This document shows positions 37,758-47,452 of a stretch of 64,000 bases of DNA, piece after piece. Below the pieces are notes generated by a model that searched no databases, was not told the origin of the DNA, and was given only the letters and a program-made list of their open reading frames with translations. The stretch's first letter is position 1; each line of letters opens with the position of its first letter. The stretch is from Angomonas deanei. Taxonomy: Eukaryota > Euglenozoa > Kinetoplastea > Trypanosomatida > Trypanosomatidae. The position numbers were made by a program, and so were the translations under genes. The stretch covers positions 292,001-356,000 of the forward strand of contig LR877172.1 of assembly GCA_903995115.1 (NCBI GenBank). The letters are read 5' to 3'.

Positions 37758-39188
37758 TTATGCCTTCTCGGTGTCGTTGGGCTTCGCCTCGGTGGGGAAC
37801 TTCAGCATTTCAGTTCCCATCATAAAAGGTCGGAGAACCTCAGGGATGACAACACCCTCGTCCGTCTGATAGTTCTCGCAGATGGCACACATGGTACGGG
37901 TGACGGCGCAGAGGGTTCCGTTCAGCATGTGGCAGTACTCCTTCGTGTTGGCGGCGGAGGCACCCTTCAGATTGGGGCCGTAGCGGCAGTTCACGCCCCG
38001 CGACTGATAATCGGTGCAGTTGGAGCAGGAGACCAGCTCGCGGAAGGCGCCGGAACCGGGGAACCAACCCTCCAAGTCATACTTCTTTGCCGCGGCGTTG
38101 TTCAGCGCGCCAGAGCAAATATTAATGACACGGTAGGGAAGTCCCAAACTTTCGTTAAACTCTCTGGATGCCTTGATGAGCTGCTCCAGCATTTCCCAGG
38201 ATTCGTTTTCACGAGGAGAGCAAACTACAAACTGCTCAATCTTGTCAAACTGATGAACGCGGAAGATACCCAGCGTGTCGCGACCGTGAGCGCCGGCCTC
38301 CTTGCGGAAGCAGGTGGACATGCCCGCGTACTTGATGGGCTCCTTGAGCTCGGTGAACCACTTGCCACGGTGGTAGGCGGCAATAGGCATTTCGCTCGTG
38401 GCGATAAGGTACTTGTCGTCTCCGTCACCCGTGACCTTGTACAAACTCTCGTCGAACTCCGACAGCTGCGCCACCTCGCCCATCACATCCTTATTGAGGA
38501 AGAAGGGAGGATAGAGCGGCTCATACCCGCGGGAGATAAGGAAGTTGAGGGCGTAGGAGATGAGCGCGACTTGCATCTGCACGAGACCGCCGCGCAACAC
38601 GAAGGCGCGACCGCCGGACATGGCAGTGACGGCCTTACCGGTATCCATCATGCCCAGACGCTCCATCACGTCCACGTGGTTCAGTTTCATGCGACGCGTC
38701 ACGTTACCAAAAGTGGCGACCACTGCGTTGTCGGTGTCCTCGTTTTGGCCGAAGGGGACGCTTTCGTGAATGATGTTTCCAAAGTTGGAGAGCAGCTTGT
38801 CCCGAGACGTCAGAAGCTCCTCCGCCTTGGTCTTCAGTTCCGCGTCCTGCTTGGCAAGGACCTTGGAGAGCTCCTTTAGCTGGAGCACGCAAAGTCCCGA
38901 GAGACTGTCGACGTCTAGGGTGCCCTGCTCGGCGGCAGACAGCAGATTGTCGGGGATAGTGGATACATCACCATCCGCTTCCTTGGCCTTCTTCTTCGCG
39001 CCGACGGCCTTACTGCAGTTGTTGATCATTTTCTTGCACACGTCGCTGATAAAAAGGGCGCGGCGCCAGTCGTTATCGATGGCAATAATTTCATCTACCA
39101 CCTCCGGCGGGGCAAACCGACGGCGTTGAGATTCGCGAAGTAAATTTTGAGTTTCAGGCTCGCGGAAAAGCGCAATGTCGAGACCCAT
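37758..39188 (-). CDS. Seryl-tRNA synthetase
   Basis: The 476-residue protein is a class II seryl-tRNA synthetase. It starts MGLDIALFRE, the cytosolic eukaryotic N-terminus, followed by the long antiparallel tRNA-binding arm (about residues 30-140). The catalytic part shows LIATSEMPIAAYHRGKW, motif 2 in TCFRKEAGAHGRDTLGIFRV and motif 3 in CHMLNGTLCAVTRTMCAICE. It charges tRNA-Ser and normally also serves tRNA-Sec; trypanosomatids typically use one gene for cytosol and mitochondrion. The short C-terminal tail is acidic. The start ATG at 39188 is fixed by the conserved N-terminus. Confidence 0.96.
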   Translation of the reverse strand: MGLDIALFREPETQNLLRESQRRRFAPPEVVDEIIAIDNDWRRALFISDVCKKMINNCSKAVGAKKKAKEADGDVSTIPDNLLSAAEQGTLDVDSLSGLCVLQLKELSKVLAKQDAELKTKAEELLTSRDKLLSNFGNIIHESVPFGQNEDTDNAVVATFGNVTRRMKLNHVDVMERLGMMDTGKAVTAMSGGRAFVLRGGLVQMQVALISYALNFLISRGYEPLYPPFFLNKDVMGEVAQLSEFDESLYKVTGDGDDKYLIATSEMPIAAYHRGKWFTELKEPIKYAGMSTCFRKEAGAHGRDTLGIFRVHQFDKIEQFVVCSPRENESWEMLEQLIKASREFNESLGLPYRVINICSGALNNAAAKKYDLEGWFPGSGAFRELVSCSNCTDYQSRGVNCRYGPNLKGASAANTKEYCHMLNGTLCAVTRTMCAICENYQTDEGVVIPEVLRPFMMGTEMLKFPTEAKPNDTEKA

Positions 39189-39419
39189 TTTGATTGTTAG
39201 GGTTTGCTTTTTCTTTTAGACTGAAAAGTAGAATAAAATAATAATAAAAAAGCGGATTCAGAAAAGAGAATAGTGAAACAGTTTCAATTGGAGTGGCCCA
39301 CACGGACCGATAACAGGAGAAGAGAGTTATCGGCAATGAATTGTAACTATGGAGAGAATATTTTTGATACAGAGAACAGTATTTACATATTTCATTATTC
39401 GGAAAAGAAAAGTATCCCA

Positions 39420-41360
39420 TTACATGGGGTTCAGGGTCAATATCTTGCTCCGAATAAAATTTACAATATTTTCATCAATGCTACCAGGGGCGGCGGTCAC
39501 ACACAGTTCATAGGCCAATTTCACTAAAGCTTCTATAAAGTCGACCATGGTCAGTAAAAGTGTGGAGCACACCGACGCGACAAGATTCGTCTCCTGCGCA
39601 CCGCAAGAGGTGCGGTAGAGCTGATAGTTGAGCATGGTGTGCGGTTGATTAATGCCGGGGGGCACATTCACCTCATCGCTATAAAGATTATAAGGAAACA
39701 TGTACTGCACAACAGCGCCGACTTCGGTTTTGTGTTCCGCCAAGACCCCGGCGATCAGTGTAATGAACGACCGCACAGGCAGGAACCGCTCCCCATTGTT
39801 TAACTCCAAATCGACCAGCGTGTTGAACAGGTCAATCAAGTCACCCGCTAGCGGTCGCAGCGCATCCTCATACTTGCGTGTCAGTGGGCACACCGGATGC
39901 TCCGACAGACTGAAGTTCGCCTCCATCATGGCGTTGAACTTATCCCCTAGCGTTACAAACGTGGAGCCAACACAGACGTGAGGCGCCAAACGAACTAAAC
40001 ACTCGGTGAAGGTTCGGTAGTTGATGGTTCCCTTCAGTTCGTAAATGTCCTTTCTGCGCTGGGCATACGCCTCCGACCCCTCACGATTTCCGTTCTGCCT
40101 CTCAAAGACGTCAAGTGTGTGCACCACGCAGCGTAGAACGGTACTAAGGGTAACAGGCCCGTTAATGATGCGATTGTCGCTGAGGAGGCGAAGAAACTGA
40201 GGAATGGTAATTTGCCCTGGGAGACGAAGCTTCCACCAGTTTTTGTCGGTGTTGATAAACGTGACGTCCTCCTTTTTGACGCAGTATTGGCTGAAGAGCG
40301 TCTTCAAGACGGTATTGTAGCGCAGCAGCAAGGAGTTCATGGTGGCGTTCAGCTGCTCGAGACTGCCGTCAGAGAGACCGCACATGTCGGAGATGAACAC
40401 CTCGGGGACGAGTGACATGTCGATCGGGTCGGCGTGCCGCTCCTCGCCGCCCACCAGCTCGTCATTCTCATAGGTTCCCTTGACGAGAGTGCCTATGGAA
40501 GTAGTAAAGCTGCCGGAACCGCACTTTTTACCGGCCTTCCACTCACCCTCATAGGTGCTCCCATCCGCGTAGTAGAACACCCCGACGCCGTCGCGCTGCC
40601 CTTGACAGTGCTGGCCAACGTACACGTTCACTACCGCGTTCACCGCGGGGGCAAAATCCACAGGACTATCACAAGGGATCGCCCCCTCCTCATCGCTGTC
40701 TACTACACGAATATAAGTGGACCGCCCGTGGCCGTGTGGGACACCGTCCTTCCACTCCCCGTCATACAGCTCCGCGTACGCCGTGCCACCGTGTTTCCAG
40801 CCCATCACCCCTTCCCCGCAGATAACGCCCTTCTCCCAGTTCCCATCGTAACAGTCTCCATTCTGAAAGCGAAGGAGACCTTTCCCATGCCGCTGGTCTT
40901 GCTTCCATTCTCCCTCAAAAGTAGATCCATCCGCGTAGACCTGTTTACCGCGCCCCTCGCGGCACCCGTGGTACCACTCGCCAACGTAGACGCATTTTTG
41001 GTCTCCTGTAGTGAGCTTACCCTCGCCGTGGCGAACATTGTTCAGCAATGATCCCTCGTAATAATCCTTATTCGCCCACTGTATGCTCCCCACACCGTTC
41101 ACCAGCCCGTCCTTGAACTCCCCAGTGATCACGCAGCCGTCCGCCCACTTCATGGACCCATCACCCTCCAAAACGCCGTCAGAGGTATTTCCTTGATAAT
41201 AATAGCCCATGCAGGTTGCGATCATCCCCTCCCCACTAATGTTGTTGTTCGCGTTGAAATCCACCTGACAACAGTCTACGGTTTCCATCACTGTTTTCGT
41301 ACCAGCCTTCGGCTTCACGTCTTTTAGGGCGTCAAAGATGAGATACACCTCATCTTTCAT
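39420..41360 (-). CDS. MORN-repeat protein, radial spoke head RSPH10B-like
   Basis: The ATG at 41360 (MKDEVYLIFDALKD) gives 646 residues; the longer frame from 41450 only adds translated poly-A/T. About nine MORN units occupy residues 55-310, for example YEGSLLNNVRHGEGKL, FEGEWKQDQRHGKGLL and YEGEWKAGKKCGSGSF. The C-terminal 300 residues are helical. The segment with NTDKNWWKLRLPGQITIPQFLRLL (two adjoining pieces) resembles the post-MORN region of radial spoke protein RSPH10B (tklqFWrfLkd). A flagellar axoneme role is therefore likely, though other MORN scaffolds cannot be excluded. Confidence 0.65.
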   Translation of the reverse strand: MKDEVYLIFDALKDVKPKAGTKTVMETVDCCQVDFNANNNISGEGMIATCMGYYYQGNTSDGVLEGDGSMKWADGCVITGEFKDGLVNGVGSIQWANKDYYEGSLLNNVRHGEGKLTTGDQKCVYVGEWYHGCREGRGKQVYADGSTFEGEWKQDQRHGKGLLRFQNGDCYDGNWEKGVICGEGVMGWKHGGTAYAELYDGEWKDGVPHGHGRSTYIRVVDSDEEGAIPCDSPVDFAPAVNAVVNVYVGQHCQGQRDGVGVFYYADGSTYEGEWKAGKKCGSGSFTTSIGTLVKGTYENDELVGGEERHADPIDMSLVPEVFISDMCGLSDGSLEQLNATMNSLLLRYNTVLKTLFSQYCVKKEDVTFINTDKNWWKLRLPGQITIPQFLRLLSDNRIINGPVTLSTVLRCVVHTLDVFERQNGNREGSEAYAQRRKDIYELKGTINYRTFTECLVRLAPHVCVGSTFVTLGDKFNAMMEANFSLSEHPVCPLTRKYEDALRPLAGDLIDLFNTLVDLELNNGERFLPVRSFITLIAGVLAEHKTEVGAVVQYMFPYNLYSDEVNVPPGINQPHTMLNYQLYRTSCGAQETNLVASVCSTLLLTMVDFIEALVKLAYELCVTAAPGSIDENIVNFIRSKILTLNPM

Positions 41361-41605
41361 TGGGGACCTAAATGTAAAAAAAAGAATATGAAAATCAAAT
41401 AGAGTTTCTGTTAAAAAAAAAAAAAAAAATGGGGTCATGAATTCAAACACGTTCGGAAAGTGCCATCACTGGGGGTTCTTCTTACTATCACTGCCTACAA
41501 GATTTCTTTTTTTTAAGTTTTATCATTATTATTATTCTTAATCGACAGTTAAAACAAAACAAACAACCTGACAGAGTTTCAATCGAGTAAAAAAGAAAAA
41601 AAATA

Positions 41606-42229
41606 TCACTTAGAGTAACGACTTATAAACTGTTGAATAAACTGTGCATCCCTTTCAATTTCATTATCAACCGTATTTCGCATTGCCTTCTTGCGAATCT
41701 GATTCATCCTACGCCGCACGATTTTGCTCTGGTGTCGGTCCAACATGAGGTTCAGTTTTAGGCTTTTCACGCCCAGTAAATCACGCTGGTTGGAACCGTC
41801 TAGTTTCTGCACTGCGTGGAGCGCCATGGCCTTATTTTTAAATGTCAGCACAGCGAACTGCGATTTATTCAGAGCGTTACCTTTCTGAGTTTGTCTCAGC
41901 TCAACTTTGGGCTCATAATCATCGAACACGGTGCGGACGGCATTCTTTTCCGTACCCGCCCCCACAAAACAATGAAGTCGGTAAAAAGTTTTCTTCTTTT
42001 TCTTATCCGTTTTTTTCGGCCTTTTAACGACCTTCTCAGGGTCACTAACATCGCTACCAAAGTCGGACATAACATCCGGGTCAATCGGAGTATTGTCGTC
42101 CATGGCGAATGAGACTGTGCTTTTTTTGTCCGATCCCTTCCGCTTCGGGAAACGGGAATTGCCGTCCGTCTCACTGCCCCATATAGCGGCCAGCTCGAGC
42201 TGTTTTTCCTTTTCTAAGTCCCGCTTCAT
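41606..42229 (-). CDS. Basic RNA-binding (RRM-fold-like) protein
   Basis: The open frame reaches 42448, but coding-strand pyrimidine tract (42266-42298) followed by an AG at 42247-42248 marks a likely spliced-leader acceptor, leaving the ATG at 42229 (MKRDLEKEKQLELA) as first start codon; 207 residues. Residues 45-75 are acidic then very Lys-rich. A single alpha/beta segment follows: FYRLHCFVGAGTEKN, FAVLTFKNKAMALHAVQKL and a final strand with SLKLNLMLDR, laid out like an RRM with weak RNP motifs. The C-terminus is an Arg/Lys-rich helix. Nuclear or nucleolar RNA binding is likely but not proven. Confidence 0.65.
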   Translation of the reverse strand: MKRDLEKEKQLELAAIWGSETDGNSRFPKRKGSDKKSTVSFAMDDNTPIDPDVMSDFGSDVSDPEKVVKRPKKTDKKKKKTFYRLHCFVGAGTEKNAVRTVFDDYEPKVELRQTQKGNALNKSQFAVLTFKNKAMALHAVQKLDGSNQRDLLGVKSLKLNLMLDRHQSKIVRRRMNQIRKKAMRNTVDNEIERDAQFIQQFISRYSK

Positions 42230-42246
42230 TAGTTTGGTGAATTGCC

Positions 42247-42248
42247 CT
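42247..42248 (-). promoter_or_regulatory. Predicted spliced-leader acceptor AG
   Basis: On the minus strand a pyrimidine-rich tract (42266-42298) is followed by the first AG at 42247-42248, 18 bases before the ATG at 42229. It decides between this start and the upstream ATG at 42325. Confidence 0.5.
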
Positions 42249-42457
42249 ATTTTCTTGGATTTTCCGGAGAGAGGGAGAAAGAAATAAAAAAAGAGAGACT
42301 TCGAGTCGGAGAACACATTGCCCATGGGGGTGAATGTAGAATACAAACCTTTTTCCCCTTTTTCGTTTTTTAAATATAACGATATCTTGTACAGTATAAA
42401 ACAATGAAAAGCCCAGATTGTCGTGCTAGGCGGTGCGCTCTTATACAATGACAGTTT

Positions 42458-45400
42458 CTAATGAAAGTTGGGGCAGAGAGGGTTATTTTTTTTGACGGTT
42501 TCCTTTTCCGCATTGGTCAATTCGAGGACAGTGGCAATAGCGGGAATCATCTTCGGTCGTAGATTTTCTGGGGCGGAGAGGAATTGCACAACAACGTTTT
42601 TGATGTACTCGGTCCCGATGAGAATGCGCTCGTTAGATTTGAGAGTTTCAATCTCCTTTGTATATTCCACAATGATACGGTTGTTGTGCTCCGATTCCTT
42701 CGACAAACGCTGGTTTTCTTTTTCCAAGTTCGAAATAGTCGACTTCAGCCCTTTTATTTCGGAGTCCCGCTGACTCTGAATAGCTGCCAGCGACAACATA
42801 TCTTTATCGGCCACCCCTCCCGCCGCCGCGCGAAGAGCCGCCTCCGTATCGGAAAACGGCTTTAATCCACTACTCGCATTCTTTTCAGCCTCCTGCCGCT
42901 CTTTCTGGAGTGCCTCACGGTGACTTCGAACCTCTTTTCTAAGCTGATCACACTGCTCCTCCAACATTTTGTTTTCATTTTGCAGCTGTACCAATTTTTC
43001 TTCGGCTACTGACGACTGCTGAAGTTCGGCTATTTGCTTTTCCCATTTGCCGATTTGGTCTTTTGCCGCATCCACCTCGGCTGATTTTTCCTCCAGGCGG
43101 CCCTTCAGCTGATCAAGTAGCCCCACGAGAGACACCTTATCTGCGTCGTCACAGTTCAACAGTCTCGCAAGAGACTCTATTTCCGTCTCCACAACCGTCT
43201 CTAACCTAGTGTAAACGGCACTTCCCTCTACGTCAGCACTATTTGTGGCATCTATTCTGTTCAATATCAACTCGGCTGACTTACCGACAGAATTCAACTT
43301 CTCCTCCAGTTGGCCTACTTCTTTCTTTAACGCGGAGATTTCCTCCATATCAGCAATCTTTGCTGTCTTTGCCTTTTCTTTCCAATTTGTCACAGTAGTA
43401 TTTAACGTCTCGTACTTCTTCGCACCCTCGTCGAGTTGCTGGCGGAGTGCTTCCGCTTCCTGCGTGGCGGCACTGAGCTGCTGTTGGACCGCGTCGTTGC
43501 CGCTCTCGAGCTGCTCGCGCAACTGCTGGAGGCTCTCGTCGGCCTGTTGACGCGCCTGGTTCGCTTCGTCGAGCTGCTGGCGGAGTGCTTCCGCTTCCTG
43601 CGTGGCGGCACTGAGCTGCTGTTGGACCGCGTCGTTGCCGCTCTCGAGCTGCTCGCGCAACTGCTGGAGGCTCTCGTCGGCCTGTTGACGTGCCTGGTTC
43701 GCTTCGTCGAGCTGCTGGCGGAGTGCTTCCGCTTCCTGCGTGGCGGCACTGAGCTGCTGTTGGACCGCGTCGTTGCCGCTCTCGAGCTGCTCGCGCAACT
43801 GCTGGAGGCTCTCGTCGGCCTGTTGACGTGCCTGGTTCGCTTCGTCGAGCTGCTGGCGGAGTGCTTCCGCTTCCTGCGTGGCGGCACTGAGCTGCTGTTG
43901 GACCGCGTCGTTGCCGCTCTCGAGCTGCTCGCGCAACTGCTGGAGGCTCTCGTCGGCCTGTTGACGTGCCTGGTTCGCTTCGTCGAGCTGCTGGCGGAGT
44001 GCTTCCGCTTCCTGCGTGGCGGCACTGAGCTGCTGTTGGACCGCGTCGTTGCCGCTCTCGAGCTGCTCGCGCAACTGCTGGAGGCTCTCGTCAGCCTGTT
44101 GGCGGGCCTGGTTCGCTTCGTCGAGCTGCTGGCGGAGTGCTTCCGCTTCCTGCGTGGCGGCACTGAGCTGCTGTTGGACCGCGTCGTTGCCGCTCTCGAG
44201 CTGCTCGCGCAACTGCTGGAGGCTCTCGTCGGCCTGTTGACGTGCCTGGTTCGCTTCGTCGAGCTGCTGGCGGAGTGCTTCCGCTTCCTGCGTGGCGGCA
44301 CTGAGCTGCTGTTGGACCGCGTCGTTGCCGCTCTCGAGCTGCTCGCGCAACTGCTGGAGGCTCTCGTCAGCCTGTTGGCGGGCCTGGTTCGCTTCGTCGA
44401 GCTGCTGGCGGAGTGCTTCCGCTTCCTGCGTGGCGGCACTGAGCTGCTGTTGGACCGCGTCGTTGCCGCTCTCGAGCTGCTCGCGCAACTGCTGGAGGCT
44501 CTCGTCGGCCTGTTGACGTGCCTGGTTCGCTTCGTCGAGCTGCTGGCGGAGTGCTTCCGCTTCCTGCGTGGCGGCACTGAGCTGCTGTTGGACCGCGTCG
44601 TTGCCGCTCTCGAGCTGCTCGCGCAACTGCTGGAGGCTCTCGTCGGCCTGTTGACGTGCCTGGTTTGCTTCGTCGAGCTGCTGGCGGAGTGCTTCCGCTT
44701 CCTGCGTGGCGGCACTGAGCTGCTGTTGGACCGCGTCGTTGCCGCTCTCGAGCTGCTCGCGCAACTGCTGGAGGCTCTCGTCGGCCTGTTGACGCGCCTG
44801 GTTCGCTTCGTCGAGCTGCTGGCGGAGTGCTTCCGCTTCCTGCGTGGCGGCACTGAGCTGCTGTTGGACCGCGTCGTTGCCGCTCTCGAGCTGCTCGCGC
44901 AACTGCTGGAGGCTCTCGTCGGCCTGTTGACGCGCCTGGTTCGCTTCGTCGAGCTGCTGGCGGAGTGCTTCCGCTTCCTGCGTGGCGGCACTGAGCTGCT
45001 GTTGGACCGCGTCGTTGCCGCTCTCGAGCTGCTCGCGCAACTGCTGGAGGCTCTCGTCAGCCTGTTGGCGGGCCTGGTTCGCTTCGTCGAGCTGCTGGCG
45101 GAGTGCTTCCGCTTCCTGCGTGGCGGCACTGAGCTGCTGTTGGACCGCGTCGTTGCCGCTCTCGAGCTGCTCGCGCAACTGCTGGAGGCTCTCGTCGGCC
45201 TGTTGACGCGCCTGGTTCGCTTCGTCGAGCTGCTGGCGGAGTGCTTCCGCTTCCTGCGTGGCGGCACTGAGCTGCTGTTGGACCGCGTCGTTGCCGCTCT
45301 CGAGCTGCTCGCGCAACTGCTGGAGGCTCTCGTCGGCCTGTTGACGCGCCTGGTTCGCTTCGTCGAGCTGCTGGCGGAGTGCTTCCGCTTCCTGCGTGGC

Positions 45401-47254
45401 GGCACTGAGCTGCTGTTGGACCGCGTCGTTGCCGCTCTCGAGCTGCTCGCGCAACTGCTGGAGGCTCTCGTCGGCCTGTTGACGTGCCTGGTTTGCTTCG
45501 TCGAGCTGCTGGCGGAGTGCTTCCGCTTCCTGCGTGGCGGCACTGAGCTGCTGTTGGACCGCGTCGTTGCCGCTCTCGAGCTGCTCGCGCAACTGCTGGA
45601 GGCTCTCGTCGGCCTGTTGACGTGCCTGGTTCGCTTCGTCGAGCTGCTGGCGGAGTGCTTCCGCTTCCTGCGTGGCGGCACTGAGCTGCTGTTGGACCGC
45701 GTCGTTGCCGCTCTCGAGCTGCTCGCGCAACTGCTGGAGGCTCTCGTCGGCCTGTTGACGTGCCTGGTTCGCTTCGTCGAGCTGCTGGCGGAGTGCTTCC
45801 GCTTCCTGCGTGGCGGCACTGAGCTGCTGTTGGACCGCGTCGTTGCCGCTCTCGAGCTGCTCGCGCAACTGCTGGAGGCTCTCGTCAGCCTGTTGGCGGG
45901 CCTGGTTCGCTTCGTCGAGCTGCTGGCGGAGTGCTTCCGCTTCCTGCGTGGCGGCACTGAGCTGCTGTTGGACCGCGTCGTTGCCGCTCTCGAGCTGCTC
46001 GCGCAACTGCTGGAGGCTCTCGTCGGCCTGTTGACGCGCCTGGTTCGCTTCGTCGAGCTGCTGGCGGAGTGCTTCCGCTTCCTGCGTGGCGGCACTGAGC
46101 TGCTGTTGGACCGCGTCGTTGCCGCTCTCGAGCTGCTCGCGCAACTGCTGGAGGCTCTCGTCGGCCTGTTGACGCGCCTGGTTCGCTTCGTCGAGCTGCT
46201 GGCGGAGTGCTTCCGCTTCCTGCGTGGCGGCACTGAGCTGCTGTTGGACCGCGTCGTTGCCGCTCTCGAGCTGCTCGCGCAACTGCTGGAGGCTCTCGTC
46301 GGCCTGTTGACGCGCCTGGTTCGCTTCGTCGAGCTGCTGGCGGAGTGCTTCCGCTTCCTGCGTGGCGGCACTGAGCTGCTGTTGGACCGCGTCATTGCCG
46401 TGTTCTATTGTAGGGTCTTGGGAGCGGAGGGCGGCCAATTCACCTTGTAGTTGAGCTATTTGGGCGTCGTCTGTTTTTTTCATTTCTATTACCTTCTCTT
46501 TCCATTTGGCTTGCTTCGCGTTGTTTTCCTGAACGGTCTGCTGTAACTCTGTGTAAAGTGCTTGAATCTTTTCGTTTTCTTCTTTAAGCGTTTGGGATTC
46601 TTGGCTAATGGTCGTGAGAAGCTCTTTTTGTGTTCCGAGGTGTGCTTCGAGGGATTGTATTTCTTCACGTAAAGCCTTTTCGGTGTTATTGTCTTCGGAG
46701 CGGTGGCCTTGTGATTGGAGTTGGGCGACTTCGTTTGTGGCGGTGTCCCGTTGTTGTGTCAGCTGTTCGATTTCTTTATTGAGATGGTCCTGCGTGGACA
46801 AAAAAAGTGTTTTTAAGTTTTCTAACTCGCGAAGTTGCTCCTTTAGTTCGGCGTCCTTAGCGTGTACAGCAGAAGTAAGTTTGGCGTTTTCTTCCTCTAA
46901 GGATTGCTTTTCTTTTTGCTGGTCCTCCTTTAGCCGTTGAAGTGCTGTCTCAATGGAGGACTGCGCATCCTGGGAGAGACCACCCTGCAAGTTGGGGTCG
47001 ATGGATTCGTAGATCCGCAACTTCTCTTGGAGGTCTAAAATGGTTTGTCTGTCAGAGTCCGCGATGGTTTTGACACGTGTCTTCCACGAGTTCACTTTTT
47101 CTTCGTAATTCTTGTATTTTGTTTTCTCCTCATCCAGTTGCCTTTGGAGTGACGCCGCCACTTCCTCGATTGTTTTCATTTTTTGTTGCAGCAGTTCATT
47201 TTCCTCTTGCATTTCAGAGGTCTGCTGAGAGTTTTTCCTAAACAGTTTGTCCAT
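42458..47254 (-). CDS. GRIP-domain golgin with a 138-bp internal repeat array
   Basis: The 1598-residue protein is almost entirely coiled coil. Residues 1-288 are non-repetitive coiled coil. Residues about 288-1275 consist of near-identical 46-residue units (QQQLSAATQEAEALRQQLDE, then ANQARQQADESLQQLREQLE, then SGNDAV). Residues 1275-1530 are again unique. The C-terminus has EYIKNVVVQFLSA and MIPAIATVLELTNAEKETVKK, a GRIP domain (about 1545-1590), which targets golgins to the trans-Golgi through Arl1. It should act as a long vesicle tether; repeat number would set tether length. Start ATG 47254; no competing start downstream is better. The copy number may be collapsed or expanded by assembly. 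Confidence 0.88.
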   Translation of the reverse strand: MDKLFRKNSQQTSEMQEENELLQQKMKTIEEVAASLQRQLDEEKTKYKNYEEKVNSWKTRVKTIADSDRQTILDLQEKLRIYESIDPNLQGGLSQDAQSSIETALQRLKEDQQKEKQSLEEENAKLTSAVHAKDAELKEQLRELENLKTLFLSTQDHLNKEIEQLTQQRDTATNEVAQLQSQGHRSEDNNTEKALREEIQSLEAHLGTQKELLTTISQESQTLKEENEKIQALYTELQQTVQENNAKQAKWKEKVIEMKKTDDAQIAQLQGELAALRSQDPTIEHGNDAVQQQLSAATQEAEALRQQLDEANQARQQADESLQQLREQLESGNDAVQQQLSAATQEAEALRQQLDEANQARQQADESLQQLREQLESGNDAVQQQLSAATQEAEALRQQLDEANQARQQADESLQQLREQLESGNDAVQQQLSAATQEAEALRQQLDEANQARQQADESLQQLREQLESGNDAVQQQLSAATQEAEALRQQLDEANQARQQADESLQQLREQLESGNDAVQQQLSAATQEAEALRQQLDEANQARQQADESLQQLREQLESGNDAVQQQLSAATQEAEALRQQLDEANQARQQADESLQQLREQLESGNDAVQQQLSAATQEAEALRQQLDEANQARQQADESLQQLREQLESGNDAVQQQLSAATQEAEALRQQLDEANQARQQADESLQQLREQLESGNDAVQQQLSAATQEAEALRQQLDEANQARQQADESLQQLREQLESGNDAVQQQLSAATQEAEALRQQLDEANQARQQADESLQQLREQLESGNDAVQQQLSAATQEAEALRQQLDEANQARQQADESLQQLREQLESGNDAVQQQLSAATQEAEALRQQLDEANQARQQADESLQQLREQLESGNDAVQQQLSAATQEAEALRQQLDEANQARQQADESLQQLREQLESGNDAVQQQLSAATQEAEALRQQLDEANQARQQADESLQQLREQLESGNDAVQQQLSAATQEAEALRQQLDEANQARQQADESLQQLREQLESGNDAVQQQLSAATQEAEALRQQLDEANQARQQADESLQQLREQLESGNDAVQQQLSAATQEAEALRQQLDEANQARQQADESLQQLREQLESGNDAVQQQLSAATQEAEALRQQLDEANQARQQADESLQQLREQLESGNDAVQQQLSAATQEAEALRQQLDEANQARQQADESLQQLREQLESGNDAVQQQLSAATQEAEALRQQLDEANQARQQADESLQQLREQLESGNDAVQQQLSAATQEAEALRQQLDEGAKKYETLNTTVTNWKEKAKTAKIADMEEISALKKEVGQLEEKLNSVGKSAELILNRIDATNSADVEGSAVYTRLETVVETEIESLARLLNCDDADKVSLVGLLDQLKGRLEEKSAEVDAAKDQIGKWEKQIAELQQSSVAEEKLVQLQNENKMLEEQCDQLRKEVRSHREALQKERQEAEKNASSGLKPFSDTEAALRAAAGGVADKDMLSLAAIQSQRDSEIKGLKSTISNLEKENQRLSKESEHNNRIIVEYTKEIETLKSNERILIGTEYIKNVVVQFLSAPENLRPKMIPAIATVLELTNAEKETVKKNNPLCPNFH
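43433..46395 (-). repeat. 138-bp tandem repeat array, 22 units
   Basis: The motif GAGCTGCTGGCGGAGTGCTT (first unit with one change) recurs every 138 bases from 43433 to 46331, i.e. 22 starts, the last unit being partial. Because 138 is divisible by 3 the frame is kept. Units differ at only a few bases, chiefly in the ALA/ARG-coding stretch, giving four variants that in coding order read A A A C B B D A A C A A D B C B C B B B A (A GCGTCAA..., C the most changed). Both the other minus frame and an antisense frame stay open throughout as a consequence. Confidence 0.95.
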
Positions 47255-47452
47255 GATTAATCAAAAACTTTCAAAAAAAAAAAAAAAAAAGGCAGCAGTA
47301 GATGGAGCAGAGACAGAGCGTATAGAAGAGTGAAAAAACAACAACAACAACAACCGAAACGATACGCTATAAACTAATCTTACCTCAATTTTTATTGGTG
47401 AGTTTTCCTCTGCATTTCTCGGATATGTAATTGATCTTGTATTGTTGTTCAT

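Noticed and set aside
43433-46395. CRISPR-like array
   Set aside because: Units are contiguous without unique spacers and code for one coiled-coil protein.
43436-46450. Plus-strand open frame of about 1000 codons
   Set aside because: It is the antisense reading of the golgin repeats; the unit is free of stops in that frame and is merely repeated. No similarity and wrong direction for the array.
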